From an uncultured Ruminococcus sp. (lineage in GTDB: Bacteria; Bacillota; Clostridia; Oscillospirales; CAG-272): a DNA stretch of 33,337 nucleotides. Made by a program: the position numbers and the translations under genes. The notes beneath the pieces were generated by a model that was not told the DNA's origin, ran no database searches, and saw only the letters and a program-made list of their open reading frames with translations. Shown piece after piece: positions 15,738-24,691 of this stretch. The DNA lies in contig CACYWW010000037.1 of the NCBI GenBank assembly GCA_902778145.1, forward strand, positions 1 to 33,337, written 5' to 3'. Each line of letters opens with the position of its first letter. Position 1 is the stretch's first letter.

Positions 15738-16766
15738 ATGATCACAAAAACTGTACTGACTGATACGATAGACGAGGCGAGGAAGATATTCGGAGTCTGC
15801 AACTGCTACTCCGAAAGACTGGAGCAGACCTTCGGCGTCCGCATTTCCGACAAGGACACGGACAGGTCGGCGGGGCTCGCAATAGTGATCTCGGGCGAGG
15901 ACCCTGCGGCGGTCGAACGCGCCTATAACGCCGTATCGTCGCTCGTGCGCATCGCGAAGCTGAACGACGACATAACGGATCAGAACGTCGATTACGTCGT
16001 ATCGATGGTCGAGGACGGCAGGGAACAGGAGCTTTCATCGTACGACGACGAATGTATCTGCATAACGACGCGCGGCAAGCCCATAAAGGCGAAGACCGTG
16101 GGTCAGAAAAAATATATAGAAGCGATAAAAAAGAACACGATAGTCCTGGGAGTCGGTCCCGCGGGCACCGGCAAGACCTTCCTCGCCGTGGCGATGGCTA
16201 CGAAGGCGCTGCGCGCGAAGGAAGTGAACAGGATAATCCTCACGCGCCCCGCCGTCGAAGCAGGTGAAAAGCTCGGCTTTCTGCCGGGCGATCTTCAGAA
16301 CAAGATCGACCCGTATCTGCGCCCGCTTTACGACGCGCTGTATGAGATGCTCGGCGCGGAAACTTATCAGAAATACGTCGAAAAGGGGACGATAGAGATC
16401 GCGCCGCTCGCTTATATGAGAGGCCGCACACTCGACGATTCGTTTATCATCTTAGACGAGGCTCAGAACACGACGCCGGAGCAGATGAAAATGTTCCTCA
16501 CGCGCCTCGGCTTCAATTCAAAGGCGATAGTTACGGGCGACATCACGCAGACAGACCTTCCGTTCGGCAAGAAAAGCGGTCTGAAAGAGGCGATAAAGGT
16601 GCTTGACGGGATAGAGGATATAGCGGTGCACAGGTTCACGGAAAAGGACGTCGTCCGCCACAGGCTCGTCCAGAAGATAATCACCGCGTATGAGAAATAC
16701 GAGAGACAGCAGGAGACAAAAGCGGCGGAAAACGCCGTGCATAAAAGATATATAAGGAGCAAATGA
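15738..16766 (+). CDS. phoH: PhoH-family ATPase
   Basis: 342-residue PhoH/PhoL protein. The N-terminal domain (about 1-120) is followed by the P-loop ATPase domain with Walker A GPAGTGKT at 140-147, the conserved ILTRPAVEAGEKLGFLPGD block, Walker B IILDEAQN and the ITGD-type sensor VTGDITQTDLP. The family associates with YbeY in RNA metabolism, and an RNA helicase-like or nuclease-linked role is proposed. It is coupled to ybeY by a one-base overlap. The ribosome site is a weak TAGGT upstream of the ATG. Confidence 0.95.
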   Translation: MITKTVLTDTIDEARKIFGVCNCYSERLEQTFGVRISDKDTDRSAGLAIVISGEDPAAVERAYNAVSSLVRIAKLNDDITDQNVDYVVSMVEDGREQELSSYDDECICITTRGKPIKAKTVGQKKYIEAIKKNTIVLGVGPAGTGKTFLAVAMATKALRAKEVNRIILTRPAVEAGEKLGFLPGDLQNKIDPYLRPLYDALYEMLGAETYQKYVEKGTIEIAPLAYMRGRTLDDSFIILDEAQNTTPEQMKMFLTRLGFNSKAIVTGDITQTDLPFGKKSGLKEAIKVLDGIEDIAVHRFTEKDVVRHRLVQKIITAYEKYERQQETKAAENAVHKRYIRSK

Positions 16767-17242
16767 TGCACAGGATATACGTAAAAAACGAACAGGATAA
16801 GGAAGCGTACACCCCGGCGATGAGATCGTTCATCCAGGCGGCGATAAAAGAAACACTGAAATACGAGGAATTCGAGGATCAGTGCGAGGTCTCCGTCACG
16901 CTCACGGATAACGACGGGATCAGGAAGCTGAACGCGGAGTACCGTGATAAAGACAAGGAGACCGACGTTCTGTCATTCCCCCTGCTTGACGGAGAATACA
17001 CGGACGAGGACCTTGTCGACGGATTCCTTCCGCTCGGCGATATTGTCGTCAGCCTTGAAAAAGCCCGCGAGCAGGCGACGGAGCTCGGTCACGGCATAAA
17101 CGAGGAGGTCGCGTTCCTATGCATCCACTCGACCCTCCATCTTCTCGGCTACGATCATGAGACTTCGCCCGAGGATGAGGAAGACATGTTCTCCCGTCAG
17201 CGCGAGATAATGAAAAAATTCAGGAAACAGGACGATAAATAA
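16766..17242 (+). CDS. ybeY: Endoribonuclease / rRNA maturation factor YbeY
   Basis: Zinc-dependent YbeY of 158 residues. The HxxxHxxGYDH motif is intact (H121, H125, H131 from this start) and follows the family's LGDIVVSLEKA strand. It acts in 16S rRNA 3'-end maturation and ribosome quality control. Two successive ATGs exist at 16763 and 16766; AAGGAG (16754-16759) lies six bases before the second, better spaced than three before the first, so I use 16766. It overlaps era by one base. The dgkA and cdd genes that often lie between ybeY and era are absent. Confidence 0.96.
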   Translation: MHRIYVKNEQDKEAYTPAMRSFIQAAIKETLKYEEFEDQCEVSVTLTDNDGIRKLNAEYRDKDKETDVLSFPLLDGEYTDEDLVDGFLPLGDIVVSLEKAREQATELGHGINEEVAFLCIHSTLHLLGYDHETSPEDEEDMFSRQREIMKKFRKQDDK

Positions 17243-18138
17243 TGGATAACGAAAACAAAAAATGCGGCTTCGTCGCGATAATCGGCAGACCGAACGTCGG
17301 TAAATCAACGCTCCTCAACGCCATGCTGGGAGAAAAGATATCCATAGTGTCGAAAAAACCGCAGACGACGCGCACGTCGGTCACCGGTATCCTCACAAAG
17401 GACGATACACAGTATATTTTCATAGATACGCCCGGCATCCACAAGCCGCGCACCAGACTCGGCGACTATATGGTCAAAAACGCTTATACCTCCGTATCGG
17501 GCGCCGACGCCGTGCTTTTCGTGGTCGAGGCTGAGTGCAAGCCCAATCAGACCGAGCTTCAGATAATCGAAAAACTCAAAAACTCCGGTCTTCCCGTGTA
17601 TCTCATCATAAACAAGACGGATATTAAGAGCAAGGAAAAGCTCGGTCAGACGATACTCGATTATTCTCCTCTGATGGATTTCACCGACGTCATCCCGATC
17701 TCGGCGCTCAAAAACGAGGGTACTGATATAATACTTGACGAGGTCAAACGCCATTTCAGCGAACCGCGCTTCTTCTTCCCGGAGGATATGGTGACGGATC
17801 AGCCCGAGAGGATGATCGCGTCCGAGGTGATACGCGAGAAGATTCTCCGCCTCACCGACGACGAGATACCTCACGGTGTCGCCGTGACGATAGAGGACTT
17901 CAAGGAAAAGAAGGATCTCATCTCGATCAGAGCCGAGATCTTCTGTGAAAAAGCCTCGCACAAGGGCATAATAATCGGCAAGAACGGCGAGACGATCAAA
18001 AGGATCGGGACATACGCGCGCGAGGATCTTGAGAGCTTCTTCGGCTGCCGCGTGTTCATCGACCTGTGGGTCAAGGTAAAGAAAAACTGGCGAGACAGCG
18101 TGTCCGCCGCAAAGAATTTCGGATATTCCGAGGATTGA
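17242..18138 (+). CDS. era: Ribosome-assembly GTPase Era
   Basis: Era of 298 residues binds 16S rRNA near its 3' end and couples 30S assembly to growth. G1 GRPNVGKST is at 15-23, followed by G2 in the TTRTSVTGI stretch, DTPG (G3), NKTD (G4) and SALKNEG (G5). The C-terminal KH domain has GIIIGKNGETIKRIG and ends in the typical VKVKKNWRD. All motifs are present and the length is normal. It starts within the ybeY stop codon (TAATG) and ends one base before recO. Confidence 0.98.
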   Translation: MDNENKKCGFVAIIGRPNVGKSTLLNAMLGEKISIVSKKPQTTRTSVTGILTKDDTQYIFIDTPGIHKPRTRLGDYMVKNAYTSVSGADAVLFVVEAECKPNQTELQIIEKLKNSGLPVYLIINKTDIKSKEKLGQTILDYSPLMDFTDVIPISALKNEGTDIILDEVKRHFSEPRFFFPEDMVTDQPERMIASEVIREKILRLTDDEIPHGVAVTIEDFKEKKDLISIRAEIFCEKASHKGIIIGKNGETIKRIGTYAREDLESFFGCRVFIDLWVKVKKNWRDSVSAAKNFGYSED

Positions 18139-18139
18139 G

Positions 18140-18925
18140 ATGCTTACTCAGACAGACGGCCTCGTCGTAAATTCGACCGACAGCGGCGAAAGCGACAAGC
18201 TTCTGACTCTTATAACGGAGAGATACGGCAAGATGTTCGTATACGCGCGCGGCGGCAGGAGGCTGAACAGCAAATTCATGGCGGCCTCGCTCAAGTTCAC
18301 GTTCGGCGACTTTGTGATGGACAAGACGGACAAGCTCAACATCCTTCACGAGGCGACGCCGAAAAGATCGTTTTTCGGGCTTCAGAAGGACATAACGTCG
18401 CTTTGCCTCGCCGATTACATCTGCGAAGTGCTCGCCGATACGACGATGGAGAACGAACCGTCGGGCAAGGCTCTCCCGCTCGCGCTGAACTGCCTTTACG
18501 CGCTTTCGGAGAAGGGATACCCGCCGCAGGACGTGAAGACCGTGTTTGAGCTGCGGATGACCGAAGCTCTCGGACTCAATCCGGATCTTTCCTGCTGCTG
18601 CCGCTGCGGACGATCCGACAGGGAGTGGTATTACCTTGACGTGATGAACGGAGAGCTCATCTGTCACGACTGCGGAGTCCCGTCGGATGACGACCGCACG
18701 CGCGAGCTTACAGGCACAGCGCGGATAATGATACTCATGTCATCCGCCGAGGTCTACGCCGCCGACAGGGTGATCGGAGCGGACAAAAGCAGGATGTTCA
18801 GTCTGCCGAACGACAAGGCGCTGCGCCGCAAGCTCGGCGAAATGTCCGAGAAATACCTGATAAACCATCTCGAACACAATTACAAAACTCTTGATTTTTA
18901 TAAGGAAATGATCAAACTTGGCTGA
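18140..18925 (+). CDS. recO: DNA repair protein RecO
   Basis: RecO of 261 residues. The N-terminal OB fold (about 1-80) is followed by a helical domain with a zinc knuckle using cysteines from CCCRCG (152-156) and CHDCG (175-178). RecO works with RecR and RecF to load RecA onto single-stranded DNA coated by SSB. The ATG directly follows the era stop codon. The coding end overlaps the mutS2 start by 8 bases. The era-recO order is standard in Bacillota. Confidence 0.96.
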   Translation: MLTQTDGLVVNSTDSGESDKLLTLITERYGKMFVYARGGRRLNSKFMAASLKFTFGDFVMDKTDKLNILHEATPKRSFFGLQKDITSLCLADYICEVLADTTMENEPSGKALPLALNCLYALSEKGYPPQDVKTVFELRMTEALGLNPDLSCCCRCGRSDREWYYLDVMNGELICHDCGVPSDDDRTRELTGTARIMILMSSAEVYAADRVIGADKSRMFSLPNDKALRRKLGEMSEKYLINHLEHNYKTLDFYKEMIKLG

Positions 18926-21311
18926 TATGTACGAAAACACAAGATTTGAAAAAGCCCGGAAGACGCTTCAGTTCGACCGCATACTTGAAATGCTCGCCGA
19001 ATGCGCGACGACCGAAGGCGCGAAAAAACAGTGCCTTGAGACGGAGCCGTATGACAGCATCGCGAAAATAACGGCGCTGCAGAACGAAACGGCTGACGCC
19101 GCCCGGCTCTTCGTCAACAAGGGCGAACCGTCCTTCGGCTTCGTCCGCGACGTGACGCCGATGATCGAACGCGCCGAGAAAGGGGCGATGCTCTCCGCGC
19201 GGGAGCTGCTCGACTGCGCGAACGTCCTGCGAACGGTACGCGGCGTATCGGAATACTATAAGACAGACCGCAAATACGAGACGTGTCTTGACGAGGTATT
19301 TGAGCGTCTTATCCCGGACCGTGAGCTCGAAAGGCGGATAACCTCGGCGATCATAAGCGAGGATATGATAGCGGACGACGCAAGTCCCGCGCTTTCCGAG
19401 ATCAGGCGCAAGATACGCGCCGCAAACAACAAAATAAGAGAAACACTGCAGAAATACGTAACGGGCGAAGCCTACGCGAAATATCTGCAGGAGAACATAA
19501 TCACGTTAAGAAACGGAAGATACGTCATCCCGGTCAAGGCGGAGTATAAGAACGAGATCAAGGGCCTTGTCCACGATACGTCGTCCTCCGGCGCCACGCT
19601 GTTCATTGAGCCGGTTGCCGCGGTCGACGCGAACAACGAGCTCAAGGTGCTCGAGCGTGCCGAGTCGACCGAGATCGAAAAGATCTTATACGACTTTTCC
19701 GCACAGATAGCCGAAAGATCCGGCACGATCAGACTGAACTATCTCAATCTTATATATCTGTCGTACGCCTTCGCCCGCGGCAAGCTCGCGATCCGCATGG
19801 ACGCGGTCAGACCGGAATACACGGAAAAACGGCGCATTGTGCTCAACAAAGCGCGTCACCCCCTGCTCGATCCCGGGAAGGTCGTACCGATCGACGTGAC
19901 GCTCGGTGGAGAATGGGACACGCTCGTGATCACCGGTCCGAACACCGGCGGCAAGACCGTTTCCGAAAAGACGACGGGCCTTCTCGTGATGATGGCGCAG
20001 GCCGGGCTCCACATACCGTGCGCCGAGGGCAGCAGCCTTTGCGTGTTCGACGGTATAATGGCGGACATAGGCGACGAGCAGTCGATCGAACAGTCTCTGT
20101 CTACGTTCTCCGCGCATATGGTGAATATCGTAAGCATGCTCGAATCGGTGACAGATAAGACCCTTGTCATTTTCGACGAGCTCGGCGCCGGGACGGACCC
20201 GGTAGAGGGTGCGGCGCTCGCCGTCTCCATACTTGAAGAGGTGCGTGAAAAAGGCGCGCTCTGCATCGCGACGACGCACTACGCGGAGCTCAAAGCGTAC
20301 GCTGTCGAGACGCCGGGTGTCGTTAACGCCTCCTGCGAGTTCGATATAGACACTCTGCGCCCGACGTACAGGCTCATCATAGGCGCGCCGGGCAGATCGA
20401 ACGCTTTTGCGATAGCAGGACGTCTGGGGCTTCCCGCCCGTGTGATAGAGCGCGCGCAGTATTCCGTCAGCGGAGAGAGCAAGCGCTTTGAATCAGTGAT
20501 CTCAAAGCTCGAGGAGCAGAGAAACGCCATGACCGCCGCGCGTGAGGAGGCCGAAGCCGCCCGCGCCGAAGCGCTGAAATACCGCGAGCTCGCGAAGACC
20601 GCTGCCGAACAGGCGGAGGAGAAGGCGGAAAAAGAGATACAGAAGGCAAAGGATCAGGCGAGAAAGACCGTTGAATCCGCGCGTGCGTCCGCCGAATTCA
20701 TATACGCCGAGCTCGACCGCGCGAACAAGAAAAAGAGCCGTGAGGAAAGAGCCGCGTCGCTCGCCGCCTCAAGGCAGGACATAAGAGCGAAGCTCGACGA
20801 ATACGACAGCCTCGATCTTGAGGAACCGGACGACGGATATGTCCTCCCGAGAATACCGGATATCGGCGAGACCGTCTATATAAAGAAGCTCAAAACGAAC
20901 GCCGTCGTAAGATCGGCGCCCGATAAGAACGGGAACGTTTCGGTCGAATCGGGTATGCTCAAGATGAAGGTATCCCTGTCGGATATCCGCATAGGTGACG
21001 AATACACGAAGCGTAAAAGCGCGGTCAAAAAGGAAAAACCGCAGGTGAAGGAGAGCGCTCCCCGCACGATAAGCTCGGAGATCGACCTGCGCGGTATGAA
21101 CGGCGAGGAGGCTTGGGTCGTTACCGACCGCTATATCGACGACGCGATAATGTGCAGACTCGGTCAGATCAGCCTCATACACGGCAAGGGCACGGGCAAG
21201 CTCCGTGAACACCTGAGAAACATGCTCAAGCACGACAAGCGCGTGACCGGCTTCCGCGACGGAGTGTGGGGAGAGGGCGATACCGGCGTCACGGTCGTCA
21301 CATTAAAGTAA
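18918..21311 (+). CDS. mutS2: MutS2 with C-terminal Smr domain (MutS2/RqcU)
   Basis: 797-residue MutS2. A helical N-terminal half precedes the ABC-type ATPase (Walker A GPNTGGKT at 340-347; Walker B with DELGAGTDPVEG). A long charged coiled coil covers about 510-640. The C-terminal Smr endonuclease-like domain has EIDLRG and HGKGTGKLR. The family suppresses recombination and, in Bacillus, acts on collided ribosomes as RqcU. The TTG at 18918 is chosen because AAGGA (18902-18906) is 11 bases upstream; the in-frame ATG at 18927 would be too far. No terminator hairpin is visible after the stop. Confidence 0.96.
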   Translation: MADMYENTRFEKARKTLQFDRILEMLAECATTEGAKKQCLETEPYDSIAKITALQNETADAARLFVNKGEPSFGFVRDVTPMIERAEKGAMLSARELLDCANVLRTVRGVSEYYKTDRKYETCLDEVFERLIPDRELERRITSAIISEDMIADDASPALSEIRRKIRAANNKIRETLQKYVTGEAYAKYLQENIITLRNGRYVIPVKAEYKNEIKGLVHDTSSSGATLFIEPVAAVDANNELKVLERAESTEIEKILYDFSAQIAERSGTIRLNYLNLIYLSYAFARGKLAIRMDAVRPEYTEKRRIVLNKARHPLLDPGKVVPIDVTLGGEWDTLVITGPNTGGKTVSEKTTGLLVMMAQAGLHIPCAEGSSLCVFDGIMADIGDEQSIEQSLSTFSAHMVNIVSMLESVTDKTLVIFDELGAGTDPVEGAALAVSILEEVREKGALCIATTHYAELKAYAVETPGVVNASCEFDIDTLRPTYRLIIGAPGRSNAFAIAGRLGLPARVIERAQYSVSGESKRFESVISKLEEQRNAMTAAREEAEAARAEALKYRELAKTAAEQAEEKAEKEIQKAKDQARKTVESARASAEFIYAELDRANKKKSREERAASLAASRQDIRAKLDEYDSLDLEEPDDGYVLPRIPDIGETVYIKKLKTNAVVRSAPDKNGNVSVESGMLKMKVSLSDIRIGDEYTKRKSAVKKEKPQVKESAPRTISSEIDLRGMNGEEAWVVTDRYIDDAIMCRLGQISLIHGKGTGKLREHLRNMLKHDKRVTGFRDGVWGEGDTGVTVVTLK

Positions 21312-21369
21312 AGTCGCGTGTGAATTTGTAAAAAATTTCATCATAGGACTTTATTTATATAATTATGTT

Positions 21370-21378
21370 TGATATAAT
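21370..21378 (+). promoter_or_regulatory. Extended -10 promoter for the acidic protein gene
   Basis: TGATATAAT (21370-21378) is a perfect extended -10 element in a notably A/T-rich gap. The -35 region reads TTTATT and is poor, as is usual with extended -10 promoters. The transcript would begin near 21385, about 33 bases before the ATG. Confidence 0.6.
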
Positions 21379-21417
21379 CACAAATACAAACAGACATCGG
21401 AAAGGAATTTTTGATCC

Positions 21418-21840
21418 ATGGCAGTAGGAAGATTTTACGATGACATCGACACGATCATTAAAAATATGATCGAATACCTCGGGGTAGAGGAGGACGATTA
21501 TTTTGACGACCTGTTCGACGATGATGCGATCGAAGAAGAGGATGACGAACTGATAGACGACGAGGTCTGTACGATAGACGACGTCAATAAGTGCAGCGCC
21601 ATACTTGAGCGCTATATCGACGATCTGGTGGCGATCTCGAAAAAGCCCGACGACGAAAAGATAATGAAGGCGGTCGAGAATACGGTAAAGCGCCTCAACA
21701 AGCTGAATGAAGCGTGCGAGTGCGAGCTCATAGAATCGACGACGAGCGACGATATCTGCGATTTCATTCACAACGCCGCGGTAGAGGCGGGGCTTACCGA
21801 GATACCGGAAAACGTCTGTGACGAGTGGAGAGAATTTTAA
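21418..21840 (+). CDS. Highly acidic small protein of unknown function
   Basis: This 140-residue protein is not recognised. Residues 25-53 are almost wholly Asp/Glu (for example EEDDYFDDLFDDD and EEEDDELIDDE). The flanking parts look helical: an amphipathic start VGRFYDDIDTIIKNMIEYLG and a C-terminal half with Cys at about 100 and 102. It has no signal peptide or membrane helix, so it is cytoplasmic. It has its own promoter and ribosome site (AAAGGAA) and ends 31 bases before rhaB. An adaptor, nucleic-acid mimic or metal-binding role would be a guess. The GC content of the leader is lower than that of the neighbours. Confidence 0.75.
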   Translation: MAVGRFYDDIDTIIKNMIEYLGVEEDDYFDDLFDDDAIEEEDDELIDDEVCTIDDVNKCSAILERYIDDLVAISKKPDDEKIMKAVENTVKRLNKLNEACECELIESTTSDDICDFIHNAAVEAGLTEIPENVCDEWREF

Positions 21841-21871
21841 AAACGTAAAAATATATCGGAGGATTATGAAA

Positions 21872-23350
21872 ATGGCTGAACTGAAAATGCTTGCCATCGA
21901 CCTCGGCGCATCGAGCGGCAGAGGCATCATAGGCAGATTTGACGGAGAAAAGCTGACACTTGAAGAAAACCACCGCTTCGCAAGCGAGCCCGTGACGATC
22001 GCCGGCTCCTTCAACTGGGACATCATGCGGATATTCCATGAGATCAAGCTTGCGATAAACAAATGCGCCCTGTCCGAGGACAAGGACATAAAGAGCATCG
22101 GTATCGACACCTGGGGCGTCGACTACGGTCTCCTTGACAAAAAGGGCAAGCTGCTCACCAACCCCGTACATTACAGGGACGAGAGGACGCTCAACATCCA
22201 GCCCGAGGCTTTCAGAACCGTTCCCGCGGAAAAGCTCTACGGCACGACCGGCATACAGTTCATGGATTTCAATACCGTGTTCCAGCTCGTAGCCGAGCTG
22301 CGCGACAATCCCGAGCTTTGCGCCGCCGCCGATAAGCTCCTCTTCATACCCGACCTTCTGAACTACTTCCTGACCGGCGTCAAACAGACCGAATATTCGA
22401 TCGCGTCGACCGGCGCCCTCCTCGACGCCAGAACGAGAAACTGGGCGTGGGATATAATCGACGCCTACGGCATACCGAGAAAATGGTTCACCGACATCGT
22501 TATGCCCGGCAGCACCGTCGGACCGCTGCTCCCGTCGCTTCGCGACGAGCTCGGCGACATAAAGGCGAACGTCGTCAACGTCGCCGCGCATGATACGGCT
22601 TCCGCCGTCGTCGCCGTCCCCGCGAAGGGAGACGATTTCGTCTATATTTCGTCCGGCACCTGGTCGCTCATGGGCACCGAGATACCCGAGCCGATCATCA
22701 CGGACGCTTCATACAAGTACAACTTCACGAACGAGGGCGGATACGCCGGCAGCATCAGGTTCCTGAAGAACATCATGGGACTCTGGATCGAGCAGGAATC
22801 CCGCCGTCAGTGGAAGAGGGAAGGCAGGTCCTACACGTTCGACGAGCTGTCCGATATGGCTATGGCGTCGAAGCCCTGTCAGTCCCTCATCAACCCGGAC
22901 GATCCGGCGTTCGTCGCTCCCGGCAACATGCCGAAGAGGATCTGCGAATACTGTGAGAGAACGGGTCAGCACGTTCCCGAGAACGTCGGCGAGATCGTCC
23001 GTGCGATATTCGATTCGCTCGCGCTCAGATACAGATGGGCGGTCGAGGCGATAGACGATATGAAGGGCAAACGCACGCCGTTCATCAATATCGTCGGCGG
23101 CGGCTGCAAGGAAGCCCCGCTCTGCCAGCTCTGCGCGGACAGCTGCGACAGGCCTGTGTTCGCGGGACCCGTCGAGGGCACCGCGATCGGAAACCTCCTT
23201 GTCCAGGCTATCGCCGCGGGCGAGATCAAGGATCTGCATGAAGCCCGTCACGTTATCAGAAACAGCTTCGAGATCAAGGAGTATACCCCGAAGGGAAATA
23301 CCGATATGTGGGACGAGGCGTACGCCAGATTCCTGCAGCTCATTAAATGA
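21872..23350 (+). CDS. rhaB: Rhamnulokinase
   Basis: 492-residue FGGY-family kinase that phosphorylates L-rhamnulose at C1. LAIDLGASSGRG is the N-terminal phosphate motif. The sub-family-specific GIQFMDFNTVFQL block and the IDTWGVDYGLLD, YISSGTWSLMGTE and NIVGGGCKEAPLCQ segments place it with RhaB. CGGAGG (21857-21862) is nine bases before ATG 21872, better than three before ATG 21866. No rhaA or rhaD accompanies it. Its stop codon overlaps the first CapA gene by four bases (ATGA), an unusual coupling between a sugar kinase and a surface lipoprotein. Confidence 0.93.
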   Translation: MAELKMLAIDLGASSGRGIIGRFDGEKLTLEENHRFASEPVTIAGSFNWDIMRIFHEIKLAINKCALSEDKDIKSIGIDTWGVDYGLLDKKGKLLTNPVHYRDERTLNIQPEAFRTVPAEKLYGTTGIQFMDFNTVFQLVAELRDNPELCAAADKLLFIPDLLNYFLTGVKQTEYSIASTGALLDARTRNWAWDIIDAYGIPRKWFTDIVMPGSTVGPLLPSLRDELGDIKANVVNVAAHDTASAVVAVPAKGDDFVYISSGTWSLMGTEIPEPIITDASYKYNFTNEGGYAGSIRFLKNIMGLWIEQESRRQWKREGRSYTFDELSDMAMASKPCQSLINPDDPAFVAPGNMPKRICEYCERTGQHVPENVGEIVRAIFDSLALRYRWAVEAIDDMKGKRTPFINIVGGGCKEAPLCQLCADSCDRPVFAGPVEGTAIGNLLVQAIAAGEIKDLHEARHVIRNSFEIKEYTPKGNTDMWDEAYARFLQLIK

Positions 23351-24690
23351 AAGAATTGAAACGCTCCCGCCGCGGGATCCTGCGGCGGGCGGCGTCGGCT
23401 CTTGCCGCGGCGGCCATGCTCGCTCTTTCCGCCTGCGCGGGACCTGCAGACACACTGACGGACCCGGAAAGACCGATGCCCGAGACGACCGGCGCGGACA
23501 CCGTGACGCGTCCCGTCATAACGGCTCCGGACACGCTGCCGGTTCTTCAGTCCGGCGCCGATACGGACACCGTGACGGAGCCCGACGAGGAAACGACGGG
23601 TCGTGACGTCACAACGGCTCCGCCGGACGTATACGCGGAGCCGACCCGTCTGACCTTCATCGGCATGGGCGACAACATAATCTACGGCTCTACCTTCCGT
23701 CAATCCGATCTCGGAGGCGGGAAATACGACTTCAAGCCGAAATACAAGGGCGTAGCGTCTGTGATAAAAGACGCCGATGTCGCCTTTGTGAACCAGGAAA
23801 CGCCGATGTGCGGCGAGAAGTACGGTTATTACACGTATCCGCAGTTCAACACTCCGCAGGATATGGGGCGCGACCTTGTGACGCTCGGCTTCGACGTCAT
23901 CACGTTTGCGAACAACCATATGGCGGATATGGGCTATAACGGCAAAAAATGCGTATCCGACATGATCGACTTTACCGACACGCTCGACGCTTTCATCATC
24001 GGTCTTTACCGCGACCGCTCCGATTTCGAGAACATAAGGGTCTATGAAAAGGACGGCGTAAGGATCGCGTTCCTCGCTTACACATACGGCACCAACCTGT
24101 ATAAAAAACAGACGGAGCCGGAAAAGCTCACCGGCGTTTATCTGCCGGTATACGACGAGGAGACGATAGAACGTCAGGTAAAGGCGGCGAAGGAGATCTC
24201 TGATCTCGTCTTCGTCTCGATCCATTGGGGCGAGGAGGGAAGATTCAAGCCGACGGAGGAGCAGGAGCGCTACGCGCTTATGATGGCGGATCTCGGCGTT
24301 GACGTCATACTCGGTCACCATCCGCACGTCGTGCAGAAGATCGAATGGCTCCCGGGGCAGAACGGTCATAAAACGCTGTGCTACTACTCGCTCGGAAACG
24401 GCCTCAACGCTCAGGACGAGCTTAAGAACATGGTCGGCATAACCGCGAGCTTCGATATATACAAGGATAACTACGGAGCGCGGATCGAAAACGCGTCCTG
24501 CATACCGACGTTCGCCGTGCAGACTCCGAGATATAAGAATCAGAGACTCATACTGCTGTCCGATCTGACGGAGAGCATCTGCGAGGATCACCACTGCAAC
24601 GTGACCGACCAGAAGGTCACGGTCGAAAAAGCACGAAAAATAATAACAGACAATATATCGGCGGAATTTCTGCCGGATTATCTGAAATGA
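23347..24690 (+). CDS. CapA-family lipoprotein, metallophosphatase-like (paralogue 1)
   Basis: 447-residue CapA/PgsA-type protein of the poly-gamma-glutamate/capsule family. The N-terminus has SRRGILR followed by a hydrophobic stretch and the lipobox LSAC (Cys30), suggesting a lipoprotein, possibly with a Tat-like twin-arginine signal. A Thr/Pro/Asp-rich linker (about 35-95) leads to the domain, with GDN, NQET, FANNHMADMG, SIHWGEE and LGHHPHV in family order; the His/Asp/Glu residues form the two-metal site. It probably sits on the outer face of the membrane. It overlaps rhaB by four bases and is followed by a paralogue one base after its stop. The substrate is unknown. Confidence 0.9.
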   Translation: MKELKRSRRGILRRAASALAAAAMLALSACAGPADTLTDPERPMPETTGADTVTRPVITAPDTLPVLQSGADTDTVTEPDEETTGRDVTTAPPDVYAEPTRLTFIGMGDNIIYGSTFRQSDLGGGKYDFKPKYKGVASVIKDADVAFVNQETPMCGEKYGYYTYPQFNTPQDMGRDLVTLGFDVITFANNHMADMGYNGKKCVSDMIDFTDTLDAFIIGLYRDRSDFENIRVYEKDGVRIAFLAYTYGTNLYKKQTEPEKLTGVYLPVYDEETIERQVKAAKEISDLVFVSIHWGEEGRFKPTEEQERYALMMADLGVDVILGHHPHVVQKIEWLPGQNGHKTLCYYSLGNGLNAQDELKNMVGITASFDIYKDNYGARIENASCIPTFAVQTPRYKNQRLILLSDLTESICEDHHCNVTDQKVTVEKARKIITDNISAEFLPDYLK

Positions 24691-24691
24691 T

